A stretch of 46,927 nt of DNA from NCBI GenBank assembly GCA_943330745.2, contig CALQIX020000027.1, forward strand, positions 1 to 46,927, read 5' to 3'. Below the pieces are notes generated by a model, which searched no databases, had not been told where the DNA came from, and saw only the letters and a list, made by a program, of their open reading frames with translations. Both the position numbers and the translations under genes were made by a program. Positions within the stretch are counted from its first letter, which is position 1. Each line of letters starts with the position of its first letter. Source of the DNA: Lishizhenia tianjinensis. Lineage in GTDB: Bacteria > Bacteroidota > Bacteroidia > Flavobacteriales_D > Crocinitomicaceae. This document shows positions 17,191 to 24,705 of this stretch, in pieces.

Positions 17191-17952
17191 TTATTTATAC
17201 CGCCTAATCGAATGAAGATTGTGGGTTTTTAATCCATTTAAATTAGAATAAATTCCATCCGATTTTAGTTCATCTTTTCGAACACAACCAGAGGCATGTA
17301 TAATTTCATTTTTCTCCCCAACAAGCCCTACATGAATCACTTTTCCACTTTCGTTCGAGAAAAACGCCAAATCACCTATTTCTTTTTCAGAGAATGTGAT
17401 TGATTGTCCGATTTCCTGTTGTTGATATGCGTCACGGGGTAGTTTGATATCATTCAAATGAAACAAAAGTTGAGTAAAACCAGAACAATCAATACCGAAA
17501 ATACTTTTTCCACCCCATAAATACGGTGTATTTAGAAAAATGGATGCTTGATCTATGATTGAATTTGATACACTTTTTGATTCCGTGAGTCGTTGGAAAT
17601 CGTTATTCCCAATTTTAAATTCTTCCATTTCAGACGAGAAACTACCACAAGAAATCCATTGAACTCCCCAAGGAGTATTAATTTGAGTGAAAGCAGACCT
17701 TTCGACTTGAAAATCACTCAACCAACGATTTACTTCCTTGAAGGATAATCTTAAAATCTGTTTGGCGTCCACAAAACCAATATATCCATCGATCAACGAT
17801 TGAATTTTTAGCCATGAATTTTCAATTTCTAGTATTTCAATAGGTTCACCGAATAACAATTGTGTTACCATTTCTGCGGCATCACGTTTTTCTGCTCTGA
17901 TGGGTGCAATTGAAACTTTGCAAAAACCATATTTTGTAGATAGATCATTCAT
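17191..17952 (-). CDS. NlpC/P60 peptidase with N-terminal SH3 domains (YkfC-like murein peptide hydrolase)
   Basis: 253 residues and no signal peptide, so cytoplasmic. Two SH3b-like domains (about 10-70 and 80-115) are followed by a C-terminal NlpC/P60 domain with catalytic C156 (FGIDCSGF), H207 (VIHVGL) and H219 (IIHASG). The layout matches gamma-D-glutamyl-L-diamino-acid endopeptidases such as YkfC, which cut murein tripeptides during recycling; the SH3 domain usually restricts substrate to peptides with a free N-terminal L-Ala. Hydrolysis here would compete with re-use by Mpl, encoded at 9027. First gene of the minus-strand operon NlpC/P60 - epimerase - glyA - PH protein, with a TAATTTTG -7 box upstream. 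Confidence 0.88.
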   Translation of the reverse strand: MNDLSTKYGFCKVSIAPIRAEKRDAAEMVTQLLFGEPIEILEIENSWLKIQSLIDGYIGFVDAKQILRLSFKEVNRWLSDFQVERSAFTQINTPWGVQWISCGSFSSEMEEFKIGNNDFQRLTESKSVSNSIIDQASIFLNTPYLWGGKSIFGIDCSGFTQLLFHLNDIKLPRDAYQQQEIGQSITFSEKEIGDLAFFSNESGKVIHVGLVGEKNEIIHASGCVRKDELKSDGIYSNLNGLKTHNLHSIRRYK

Positions 17953-17973
17953 TTTTCTGGTGTGAATTTACTT

Positions 17974-17981
17974 CAAAATTA
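17974..17981 (-). promoter_or_regulatory. Putative -7 box for the NlpC/P60-glyA operon
   Basis: TAATTTTG on the minus strand, ending 21 bases before the ATG at 17952. No clear -33 TTTG at the usual distance. It faces the surE gene across a 75-base divergent gap. Confidence 0.45.
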
Positions 17982-18027
17982 ATTTTAATGCTGGAATAAT
18001 ATGTATTTTCGTAATCAGAATTGAACT

Positions 18028-18792
18028 ATGCAGCGACCAAAGATACTTGTTACGAATGACGATGGAATTACATCGAAAGGGATTTCTACATTAATAGAGG
18101 TTGCCAAATCGTTTGGTGATATTTTGGTTGTGGCTCCTGATAAGCCTCAATCTGCCACAGGACATTCAATTACAATACATCATCCGCTGCGACTAAATGC
18201 GTTTCATCAATACGAAGGGGTGGAGTCGTATTCTTGTTCTGGTACTCCAGTAGATTGTGTGAAACTGGCTATTTATGAAATATTAAAAGGAAAACCAGAT
18301 TTATTACTTTCAGGAATAAATCATGGAGAAAATACATCAACAAATGTGTTGTATTCTGGAACCATGTCTGCGGCTGTAGAAGGTGCAATGGAAGGAATTC
18401 CATCCATCGGATTTTCTTTGGCAAACTTTTCGGCGGATGCTGATTTTACCGCTGCACAATGGGCTGCACATGAGGTGATTGCATCCGCGTTGAAGAATAA
18501 AATTCCATTGAATACTTGCTTAAATGTGAATATTCCTGATATTTCTGTTTCTGCCATTCAAGGATTTAAGGTTTGTCGACAAGCGCATGCATTTTGGGCA
18601 GATCGATTTGAAAAGCGTGAAGATCAATTTGGAAAGCCCTATTATTGGTTAACCGGAGAGTTTTCAGATGTTGATCAACACGAGGACACCGATTTACATG
18701 CCATGAAAAATGGATATGTGAGTATCGTACCTACGCATTTTGATATGACTGCTTATCAAGCATTAGAAGAATTAAAAAATTGGAAATTATGA
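18028..18792 (+). CDS. surE: 5'/3'-nucleotidase SurE
   Basis: 254 residues. Metal-binding N-terminus I-L-V-T-N-D11? region reads T-N10-D11-D12-G; S42 in P-D-K-P-Q-S-A-T-G and N98 in S-G-I-N-H-G-E-N-T complete the SurE metal site. Dephosphorylates nucleoside 5'- and 3'-monophosphates in the cytoplasm and is linked to stationary-phase survival in other bacteria. The stop overlaps the next gene as ATGA (18789-18792), and the following genes continue into lpxB; surE next to lpxB is an arrangement I would expect in Bacteroidetes. Confidence 0.95.
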   Translation: MQRPKILVTNDDGITSKGISTLIEVAKSFGDILVVAPDKPQSATGHSITIHHPLRLNAFHQYEGVESYSCSGTPVDCVKLAIYEILKGKPDLLLSGINHGENTSTNVLYSGTMSAAVEGAMEGIPSIGFSLANFSADADFTAAQWAAHEVIASALKNKIPLNTCLNVNIPDISVSAIQGFKVCRQAHAFWADRFEKREDQFGKPYYWLTGEFSDVDQHEDTDLHAMKNGYVSIVPTHFDMTAYQALEELKNWKL

Positions 18793-19097
18793 GTATACGA
18801 AATTGGAGTTGGGAACATACAAAAGGATTACTGATTGGTCTTTTTTCGCCGATTATACTAGTTCCATTAGTCATAGTTATTATGGCAGAATTTCAAAATT
18901 ATCCGTTTGAATATTTGTGGAAACAGTTCTTGAATATTGACATGGTGCGTAGCAAATTCTTATCCCTTGCCATTATTGCAAATTTACTATGGTTTTACTT
19001 AACGATTAATCGCGAAAAATACGGATTAGGCATGGGGATAATTGCTGGTACAATTCTTTATTTACCTTACGTTTTGTATGTGAATGTACTTCAATAA
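18789..19097 (+). CDS. Small membrane protein between surE and lpxB
   Basis: 102 residues from the ATG at 18789; the frame is open from a TTG at 18780, but the ATG forms an ATGA overlap with the surE stop. Three hydrophobic segments (about 13-33, 55-73, 79-98). Its stop overlaps the lpxB start as TAATG (19095-19099), so all three genes are coupled. Function unknown. Conserved placement between surE and lpxB would suggest an envelope role, but that is inference. Confidence 0.8.
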   Translation: MSIRNWSWEHTKGLLIGLFSPIILVPLVIVIMAEFQNYPFEYLWKQFLNIDMVRSKFLSLAIIANLLWFYLTINREKYGLGMGIIAGTILYLPYVLYVNVLQ

Positions 19098-20233
19098 TGA
19101 GTCAAAATAATCCTCGATTATATATCATTGCAGGTGAAGCATCTGGAGACTTACATGGTTCAAATTTATTGGCTGCATTAAAGGAAATCAATCCAGCGAT
19201 TGAAACACGTTGTTGGGGCGGTGATTTAATGAAGAAAGAAGGGGCAACAATTGTAAAACACATTTCTGAACTCGCTTTCATGGGATTTGTTGAAGTTTTA
19301 TTTAATCTTCGTACGATTTTAAAAAACATCGACTTTTGCAAGAAAGACATTCTTGAATTCAAACCAGATATTTTGGTTTTAATTGATTATCCTGGGTTCA
19401 ATTTACGAATTGCCGAATGGGCAAAAAAAAACAATATTATCGTTCATTACTACATTTCACCTCAAGTTTGGGCTTGGAAACAATCTCGCGTTTATAAAAT
19501 AAAACGTAGCGTGGATAAGATGTATACCATTCTACCTTTTGAAAAAGCTTTTTATCAAAACTTTGATTATACCACTGAATACGTGGGACATCCCTTGTTG
19601 GATGAGATTGAAAAACATGCCCAACATTCGATTGATAAAACAGAATTTCTATCAAAAAACAACTTATCTGATTTACCTATTATTGCTTTATTACCGGGTA
19701 GTAGAAAGCAGGAAATCCATGTGAAACTACCAATTATGTTGGCTGCTGTTAAGGATTTAAAAACGCATCAAATTGTTATTGCCGGTGCGCCAAATCAATC
19801 ACTAGATATGTACCAGGCTTTTGAGTCGCTTGGAATTACAATTATTTTTGGTCAAACATACAATCTTCTTAGTTTTTCGGAATTAGCGGTTGTAACTTCA
19901 GGAACTGCGACATTAGAAACAGCTTTGTTTACTGTTCCGCAAGTTGTTTGTTACAAAGGATCTTGGATATCATACTTCATTGCTAGGACACTGATAAAAA
20001 TTAAGTACATATCTTTGGTTAATCTAATTATGGATAAGTTGGTAGTCAAAGAATTGATTCAACAAGAGTGTACTGCTTCAAATATTCGACAGGAAATAGA
20101 GTTATTGATAGAGAATAATTCCTACAGAAATGAAATGATTACCAATTACAAAGAAATGCGCTTAATACTTGGTCAGGGTGGCGCAAGTAAAAAAGTTGCA
20201 CAATCATTGTTGAAAACTATATCAAAGGCCTAA
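19097..20233 (+). CDS. lpxB: Lipid-A-disaccharide synthase
   Basis: 378 residues, the usual length. Glycosyltransferase (GT19) that joins UDP-2,3-diacylglucosamine and lipid X to form the lipid A disaccharide at the inner face of the inner membrane. Signatures: Y-I-I-A-G-E-A-S-G-D-L-H-G at the N-terminus, C-W-G-G-D, F-M-G-F-V-E-V, D-Y-P-G-F-N-L-R, Y-I-S-P-Q-V-W-A-W-K and L-L-P-G-S-R-K-Q-E-I. Shows the organism makes LPS. Coupled by TAATG to the preceding small membrane protein; the next gene has its own putative promoter 21-33 bases after. Confidence 0.97.
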   Translation: MSQNNPRLYIIAGEASGDLHGSNLLAALKEINPAIETRCWGGDLMKKEGATIVKHISELAFMGFVEVLFNLRTILKNIDFCKKDILEFKPDILVLIDYPGFNLRIAEWAKKNNIIVHYYISPQVWAWKQSRVYKIKRSVDKMYTILPFEKAFYQNFDYTTEYVGHPLLDEIEKHAQHSIDKTEFLSKNNLSDLPIIALLPGSRKQEIHVKLPIMLAAVKDLKTHQIVIAGAPNQSLDMYQAFESLGITIIFGQTYNLLSFSELAVVTSGTATLETALFTVPQVVCYKGSWISYFIARTLIKIKYISLVNLIMDKLVVKELIQQECTASNIRQEIELLIENNSYRNEMITNYKEMRLILGQGGASKKVAQSLLKTISKA

Positions 20234-20254
20234 AGCATAGGTTTTATTTGATTG

Positions 20255-20262
20255 TAAATTTG
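20255..20262 (+). promoter_or_regulatory. Putative -7 box four bases before the SpoIID-like gene
   Basis: TAAATTTG matches TAnnTTTG and ends four bases before the ATG at 20267, implying a leaderless transcript. No -33 TTTG at the expected spacing. Confidence 0.5.
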
Positions 20263-20266
20263 CTAT

Positions 20267-21487
20267 ATGAGCAAAGTAATTTGTTTTCTTTTTATCTTAA
20301 TTCCTTGGATGTTGTTTTCACAAATGATGCGAATAGGAATTTTCTCTCGTGATAAAATGAATCGTGTAAATATTTCTTATTCAGAATCTTCATATTCAAT
20401 TTATGCGGATTCTAGCTATATCGGAGAGATAAATAAAAATGATTTTGCCGAAATCCAACAAGTTGAATCGAATAAATTAAAGCTTACGGTAGGAGTGCTA
20501 GAAATAGGTGTTTTTAATTCTGTTAAATTGGTTCAGAACTTGGCAAATGGAAATCTCACTTTGACCATAAAGAATTCTGATGTAAAGCCCCGAAAATACA
20601 ATGGCGACTTTTTATTTGAAGTGGGTAAGAATGGAATAAAAATAATAAATCAGGTTCATCTCGAGGACTACATTGCTGCGGTTGTTGAGTCAGAGGGCGG
20701 AGTAGGGCATCATTTGGAATATTATAAAGCACAGGCTATAATGAGTAGAACCTATGCCATTAAAAGTAAAAATAGGCATTCAAAAGATGGGTTTGATTTA
20801 TGTGATCAAGTTCATTGTCAGGCCTATCATTATAAATGGAGATTTTCAAATCCAATATTAACAGCAGTAAAAGCAACACAAAATGAAGTATTAATCGATT
20901 CTCAAACCCATTTGGTGGAAGGTTTTTTTCATGCAAACTGTGGTGGTCAAACATGTGAGCCTGATTTAATTTGGAATGAATCCATACCATATTTGCGTTC
21001 GTTTAAGGATACCTTTTGCATCTTTACCAAGCAAGCAAAGTGGGAAAAACGTATTGAAAAAACAAAATGGGTTGATTTTTTTCAAAAAAAGTACTTTGTT
21101 TCTTCCGAAGACGAGTTTTTTAAAAGTCAACAATTTAATTTTAAACAAGAAGCCAGGCTTGCTTTTTTTGTTGATCCAAAATATGGAATTCCACTTCGTG
21201 ATATTCGTGAAGCTTTTCAGTTGAAATCAACACTTTTCAGCTGTTCGGAGGACGGTGAATTTGTAAAACTTAGTGGCAAAGGATATGGACACGGAGTTGG
21301 TTTATGTCAAGAGGGGGCAATGAAAATGGCGAAATCCGAATTTACATACCAACAAATATTAGGTTACTATTTTGAGGGTACAAAGATTATAAATTTAAAA
21401 TCCATTGTTGATGTCTCAAAAAAAGACTTTCAAACCACTATTCCAATAACGTTTGAGACCTATTTTGAAAATTCAAAGGGTGAGTAA
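20267..21487 (+). CDS. SpoIID/LytB-domain protein, putative peptidoglycan lytic transglycosylase
   Basis: 406 residues with a signal peptide (about 1-19, ending MLFSQ). From about 120 it has a SpoIID domain: HLEDYIAAVVESEGG (the E in V-E-S-E is the position of the SpoIID catalytic Glu), L-E-Y-Y-K-A-Q-A-I-M-S-R-T-Y-A, then F-H-A-N-C-G-G-Q-T and near the C-terminus G-K-G-Y-G-H-G-V-G-L-C-Q-E-G-A. SpoIID cleaves glycan strands lacking stem peptides in sporulating Gram-positives; here, in a non-sporulating Gram-negative, it probably acts in wall remodelling or division. Four Cys in the middle (DLCDQVHCQAY, CGGQTC) may form disulfides in the periplasm. It follows lpxB by 33 bases. Confidence 0.88.
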   Translation: MSKVICFLFILIPWMLFSQMMRIGIFSRDKMNRVNISYSESSYSIYADSSYIGEINKNDFAEIQQVESNKLKLTVGVLEIGVFNSVKLVQNLANGNLTLTIKNSDVKPRKYNGDFLFEVGKNGIKIINQVHLEDYIAAVVESEGGVGHHLEYYKAQAIMSRTYAIKSKNRHSKDGFDLCDQVHCQAYHYKWRFSNPILTAVKATQNEVLIDSQTHLVEGFFHANCGGQTCEPDLIWNESIPYLRSFKDTFCIFTKQAKWEKRIEKTKWVDFFQKKYFVSSEDEFFKSQQFNFKQEARLAFFVDPKYGIPLRDIREAFQLKSTLFSCSEDGEFVKLSGKGYGHGVGLCQEGAMKMAKSEFTYQQILGYYFEGTKIINLKSIVDVSKKDFQTTIPITFETYFENSKGE

Positions 21488-21488
21488 C

Positions 21489-21513
21489 AAAAAAAGCCGG
21501 ACGTAATCCGGCT
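21489..21513 (-). terminator. Terminator of rpmH
   Basis: Stem AGCCGG (21495-21500) with CCGGCT (21508-21513), loop of seven bases. On the minus strand the stem is followed by a run of seven T (A at 21489-21495, partly within the stem), so it ends rpmH. It may also act weakly for the convergent SpoIID-like gene. Confidence 0.85.
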
Positions 21514-21539
21514 ATCAATATATTCAGTAAAAAGTACTA

Positions 21540-21698
21540 TTATCTTTTGTGGAAAGGCTCGTCAGAAACAGTTAATTTTTTACGCCCTTTTCTTCTACGC
21601 GCAGCAATTACTCGTTGGCCGTTTTTAGTAGCCATTCTACTTCTGAAACCGTGTTTGTTTCTTCTTTTTCTAACGGATGGTTGAAATGTTCTTTTCAT
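21540..21698 (-). CDS. rpmH: 50S ribosomal protein L34
   Basis: A 52-codon minus-strand gene. It begins [19 protein letters not shown], the near-universal L34 start, and continues [25 protein letters not shown]. Family length is 44-53, so it is complete, with a short C-terminal tail ending H-K-R. Component of the large ribosomal subunit. It stands alone between a terminator and a strong promoter; rnpA and dnaA, its usual neighbours in many bacteria, are absent, as is common in Bacteroidetes. Confidence 0.97.
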   Translation of the reverse strand: MKRTFQPSVRKRRNKHGFRSRMATKNGQRVIAARRRKGRKKLTVSDEPFHKR

Positions 21699-21730
21699 AT
21701 CTATTTATTAAATCCCATAAAAATGGTTTG

Positions 21731-21760
21731 CAAAGATAGTAAAAATTTAATTACTCGCAA
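21731..21760 (-). promoter_or_regulatory. rpmH: Promoter of rpmH
   Basis: On the minus strand: TTG (21760-21758), 19 bases, then TATCTTTG (21738-21731). This is the best match in the window to the Bacteroidetes TTG - 17 to 23 - TAnnTTTG pattern, as expected for a ribosomal protein gene. The leader would be about 28 bases. Confidence 0.8.
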
Positions 21761-21797
21761 TCGATCAAGAAAAAATATTTAAGTATTTCAAAAAAAA

Positions 21798-22454
21798 TCA
21801 CTTCACAAACGACTCGTAATTCATGTATAGTAAAGAGGATGATTGGGGTGTGAAACTATTTCTGATCATGGTCGCTGCTAATTTATCCGCTTTTACGGAG
21901 TGAAACTTCCTTAACGAACCCAACATGACTAGATCAAGTATTGGTGAGATTTTCTGTGCTATCCACTCTAGTGGTCTTGATTCTGATCGCTTTCCGATGA
22001 GCATGGCGGGATGATAAATGAAAATAGTTTGAATCATAGAAGCTTTTATTCCTTCTTCCGCTTCTCCTTTGATCCGGTTGTAATTGATTTTTGATTTTGA
22101 ATTAGCACCAATTGCAGAAATCAAATGAAATTGATTAGCTCCAAGTGATTTTGCAATTTGCGCTAGACGAATGGGAATGTCTCGATCTATTTTTTCATAA
22201 TTGGAAACATCAGGCGTTTTCGCTTTTGTGGTACCGATGCAACAATAGATTATTTCTCCTTGAATTGAGTCTTTTAATTGCTGACTGTTTTCAAAATCAA
22301 CCACATGGATAGTAATTTTTGGAGAGGGATTACGAATTTCTTTACGAACTAAAACATGAATTTTTGAAATGTTATTATTCTCAATTAATTGCTTTATCAG
22401 TTCGGATCCTATTAGTCCACTTCCTCCCACAACTGTTACTTCTTTCATTTCCAT
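21798..22454 (-). CDS. NAD(P)-binding Rossmann protein (atypical SDR, HTATIP2-like)
   Basis: 218 residues from the ATG at 22454 (M-E-M-K-E-V-T-V-V-G-G-S-G-L-I-G-S); the ATG at 22448 is an equal alternative. The longer open frame, beginning at 22487, is disfavoured because a TAATTTTG box (22471-22464) lies inside the extension. Dinucleotide motif G-G-S-G-L-I-G; Y-C-C-I-G-T-T-K-A; L-I-S-A-I-G-A-N-S-K-S-K-I-N-Y-N-R-I-K-G-E-A-E, where the Y-x-x-x-K is typical of SDR enzymes. Similar to atypical SDRs annotated as NAD(P)H-binding or oxidoreductase proteins. Substrate unknown. Single gene, divergent from the DUF58 gene. Confidence 0.82.
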   Translation of the reverse strand: MEMKEVTVVGGSGLIGSELIKQLIENNNISKIHVLVRKEIRNPSPKITIHVVDFENSQQLKDSIQGEIIYCCIGTTKAKTPDVSNYEKIDRDIPIRLAQIAKSLGANQFHLISAIGANSKSKINYNRIKGEAEEGIKASMIQTIFIYHPAMLIGKRSESRPLEWIAQKISPILDLVMLGSLRKFHSVKADKLAATMIRNSFTPQSSSLLYMNYESFVK

Positions 22455-22463
22455 TAGTTTTTC

Positions 22464-22471
22464 CAAAATTA
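22464..22471 (-). promoter_or_regulatory. Putative -7 box for the Rossmann protein gene
   Basis: TAATTTTG on the minus strand ends nine bases before the ATG at 22454. It supports that start over the longer open frame. Confidence 0.45.
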
Positions 22472-22549
22472 CAATTAAATGAATCATAATTTTACCTCAA
22501 TATTTCAATTGTTTCCGTATTTTCGTGAAATGTAAGTTAATTCATTGTA

Positions 22550-23464
22550 ATGGAAATTAATCGTCTAAAACTAGCCCAGTTTGGGAATATTGAATTGCTT
22601 GCAAAACAGGTGGTTGAAGGATTTATTACTGGATTGCACAAAAGTCCTTTTCATGGTTTTTCGGTGGAATTTGCCGAACATCGATTGTATAATAAAGGGG
22701 AGTCCACTAGGCATATTGATTGGAAATTGTACGGAAGAACGGATAAACTTTTTACAAAAAAATACGAAGAAGAAACTAATTTGAGGTGTCAAATTGTAAT
22801 TGATGGCTCTAGTTCCATGTATTTTCCTCAAAATGGATCGTTGACAAAATATGAATTTTCAGTTTATGCCGCCGCTAGTTTTATTGAGCTGTTAAAAAAA
22901 CAAAGAGATGCAATTGGATTGTCCATTATTACCGATAAAATAGAATTACATACACAAGCCAAATCTTCTCCTGCTCATCACCGTTATCTTTATTCAGAGC
23001 TTGAAAAACGCTTGGTTTCCTATCAAGAAACGCAAAAAAAGAATACTGATATTGTTCAATCCTTGCATGATATTGCTGAGTTGGCTCATAGACGAAGTTT
23101 AGTAGTTATCTTCTCTGATTTATTGGATGATCCAACGAAAGTGGATGAACTTTTTCAAGCTATAGAGCACATGAGGCATAATAAACATGAAGTAATTCTT
23201 TTTCATGTGGTCGATCAAAAAATGGAAGTGGATTTTGAATTAGGTAATCGACCCTATAATCTAGTGGATATGGAAACCGGTGAACGAATGAAAATTCAAC
23301 CAGCCGAAATTAAAGAAGAATATTCCAAAGCAATTAAAAAGTATTTTGATGAATTGGCATTGAGAAGTTTGAATAACCGAATCGATTTTATGCCTGCTGA
23401 CATCAATGAAGGGTTCAATCAAGTACTTTTGAAGTATTTGTTGAAACGACAAAAGTTATTTTAA
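22550..23464 (+). CDS. DUF58-domain protein with von Willebrand A-like fold
   Basis: 304 residues, soluble. Contains the DUF58 signature around 49-58 (K-G-E-S-T-R-H-I-D-W-K) and a MIDAS-like metal site D85-G-S-S-S-M90. DUF58 proteins normally sit in a MoxR-BatA-BatB operon, where a MoxR AAA-ATPase works with vWA proteins in chaperone-like assembly; here no MoxR or Bat gene is adjacent. Its 3' end overlaps the convergent esterase gene by nine bases (23456-23464). The vWA-type fold suggests protein-protein interaction, not enzymatic activity. Expressed alone as far as can be seen. Confidence 0.88.
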   Translation: MEINRLKLAQFGNIELLAKQVVEGFITGLHKSPFHGFSVEFAEHRLYNKGESTRHIDWKLYGRTDKLFTKKYEEETNLRCQIVIDGSSSMYFPQNGSLTKYEFSVYAAASFIELLKKQRDAIGLSIITDKIELHTQAKSSPAHHRYLYSELEKRLVSYQETQKKNTDIVQSLHDIAELAHRRSLVVIFSDLLDDPTKVDELFQAIEHMRHNKHEVILFHVVDQKMEVDFELGNRPYNLVDMETGERMKIQPAEIKEEYSKAIKKYFDELALRSLNNRIDFMPADINEGFNQVLLKYLLKRQKLF

Positions 23465-24085
23465 TTGATTCAATAAATCATTTAACACATGTGGTTCAAT
23501 TGTATGATTTCCATTGTATTGAATTGTTAAATAATTTAATTTTCTATAAAAGTCAAGTGTTTCTTTTTGACTTTCTTCATTAAAGTAAGGATCCGAATTG
23601 CCTAATACAAAGTAATTTTTTTGCGGAGAAGAAACAACTTCACTTTCTATTTGTAGGTCAGGTGGAAAAATACTAGCCCACAAGACGAGATGATCTATTT
23701 TCTGCTGCTGATAGTAAAATCGAGCGGCTGTTGCACCTCCTTGAGAAAAGCCCAAGAGTATTATCTTTTCAAAGGATTTATTTTGCGTTATAGAATTAAC
23801 GAGCTTAGTTAAGTAGTTGGTGTTATCATCAATGTCATGCTTGCGGGCCTCCTTAGTCATCCAAGAGGCACCAACTCTTCCGGAAGAACCCTCCAAATAA
23901 AATCGGTGCAATCCTTCTGGAATAACGACAAAGTAGTCTTGGTCAATTGCTTCAAATTTACGCCCAAAAAAAGCAGGTAACTGACCATAACCATGCAAGC
24001 AAAGTAATAAATAGCGTGCTTTTTCCCTATTTCCAATGGTAAAATATCGGGCTGTTTTTTGAATACTTAGGGTGTTTTCTTGCAT
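23456..24085 (-). CDS. Alpha/beta hydrolase, phospholipase/carboxylesterase family
   Basis: 209 residues without a signal peptide. Serine-hydrolase triad readable: nucleophile S114 in G-F-S-Q-G-G, D165 in L-G-N-S-D-P-Y and H194 in Y-N-G-N-H-T-I-E-P; oxyanion region L-C-L-H-G-Y-G-Q. Looks like Abhydrolase_2 carboxylesterases, which act on short acyl esters; natural substrate unknown. The 3' end overlaps the DUF58 gene in convergent orientation. Upstream TAATTTTG (24113-24106, minus) lies 20 bases before the ATG and interleaves with the promoter of the divergent gene. Confidence 0.85.
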   Translation of the reverse strand: MQENTLSIQKTARYFTIGNREKARYLLLCLHGYGQLPAFFGRKFEAIDQDYFVVIPEGLHRFYLEGSSGRVGASWMTKEARKHDIDDNTNYLTKLVNSITQNKSFEKIILLGFSQGGATAARFYYQQQKIDHLVLWASIFPPDLQIESEVVSSPQKNYFVLGNSDPYFNEESQKETLDFYRKLNYLTIQYNGNHTIEPHVLNDLLNQLK

Positions 24086-24089
24086 TCCG

Positions 24090-24121
24090 TTTGGTTGTTA
24101 CTTTGCAAAATTATACATTTG
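24090..24121 (+). promoter_or_regulatory. Promoter before the 24125 gene, overlapping the esterase promoter
   Basis: TTTG (24090-24093), 20 bases, TACATTTG (24114-24121), then GTG at 24125 after three bases. On the other strand TAATTTTG (24113-24106) reads toward the esterase gene. The two -7 elements abut back to back, so the two genes may compete for polymerase. Confidence 0.6.
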
Positions 24122-24124
24122 AGG

Positions 24125-24667
24125 GTGCGAAGCCTAATTTCCTCCTTGTTACTTTTATTGTTTCTATGGCAAATAGGAGGGTATCTGCTTGAATTTCAGT
24201 TAGAATCAACCCGAATTCGAAAAGAAATTAAGAAACTAACAAAAGAAGCCGTTCCCCGAAATCAGTTGATGTATTTTCAATTTTCAGATAAAGAAATTCA
24301 AAATTTAACATGGACCAAAAAGAATGAGTTTAAAAAAGATGGCCATTTTTATGATGTGGTTTGGAAAAAAAACTTAGCAAATGGGGTAGTTGAATTTCAA
24401 TGTGTTTCTGATGATCAAGAAACCGTGTTATTTGCGAAACTAGACCAATACGTATCTGCTAATTTAGCCAATTCTAACCCTGATAAACCATTAAAAAATT
24501 GGTCCAAATTGGTATTTGGTGTTTATTTGCCTTCTCAATTTGATATTCAACCCATTTTTAAATCCTCTCTTTCTTCATATACGGAAAATGGATTTTATTA
24601 CAAGGATCAACTATCAATTGGTTATTTATTTATTGAAACCCCTCCGCCCAATGGAGAATTTGCTTAG
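24125..24667 (+). CDS. Membrane-anchored protein of unknown function upstream of a TonB receptor
   Basis: 180 residues if started at the GTG at 24125. The open frame also has an ATG at 24080, which would lie upstream of the promoter and overlap the divergent esterase gene, so the GTG is preferred. One N-terminal hydrophobic helix (S-L-L-L-L-L-F-L-W-Q-I-G-G-Y) is followed by a charged periplasmic region with no recognised domain, ending E-T-P-P-P-N-G-E-F. The TonB-dependent receptor gene starts 38 bases downstream with no intervening terminator, so the two are probably co-transcribed, and a role in uptake of the same substrate is inferred. Confidence 0.65.
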   Translation: MRSLISSLLLLLFLWQIGGYLLEFQLESTRIRKEIKKLTKEAVPRNQLMYFQFSDKEIQNLTWTKKNEFKKDGHFYDVVWKKNLANGVVEFQCVSDDQETVLFAKLDQYVSANLANSNPDKPLKNWSKLVFGVYLPSQFDIQPIFKSSLSSYTENGFYYKDQLSIGYLFIETPPPNGEFA

Positions 24668-24705
24668 CCTACTAGCAAATAAAGTTTTAATTAAATAAAT
24701 AAAAA

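Noticed and set aside
22454..22487. N-terminal extension of the Rossmann protein
   Set aside because: A -7 promoter box lies inside it and the dinucleotide fold starts after the ATG at 22454.
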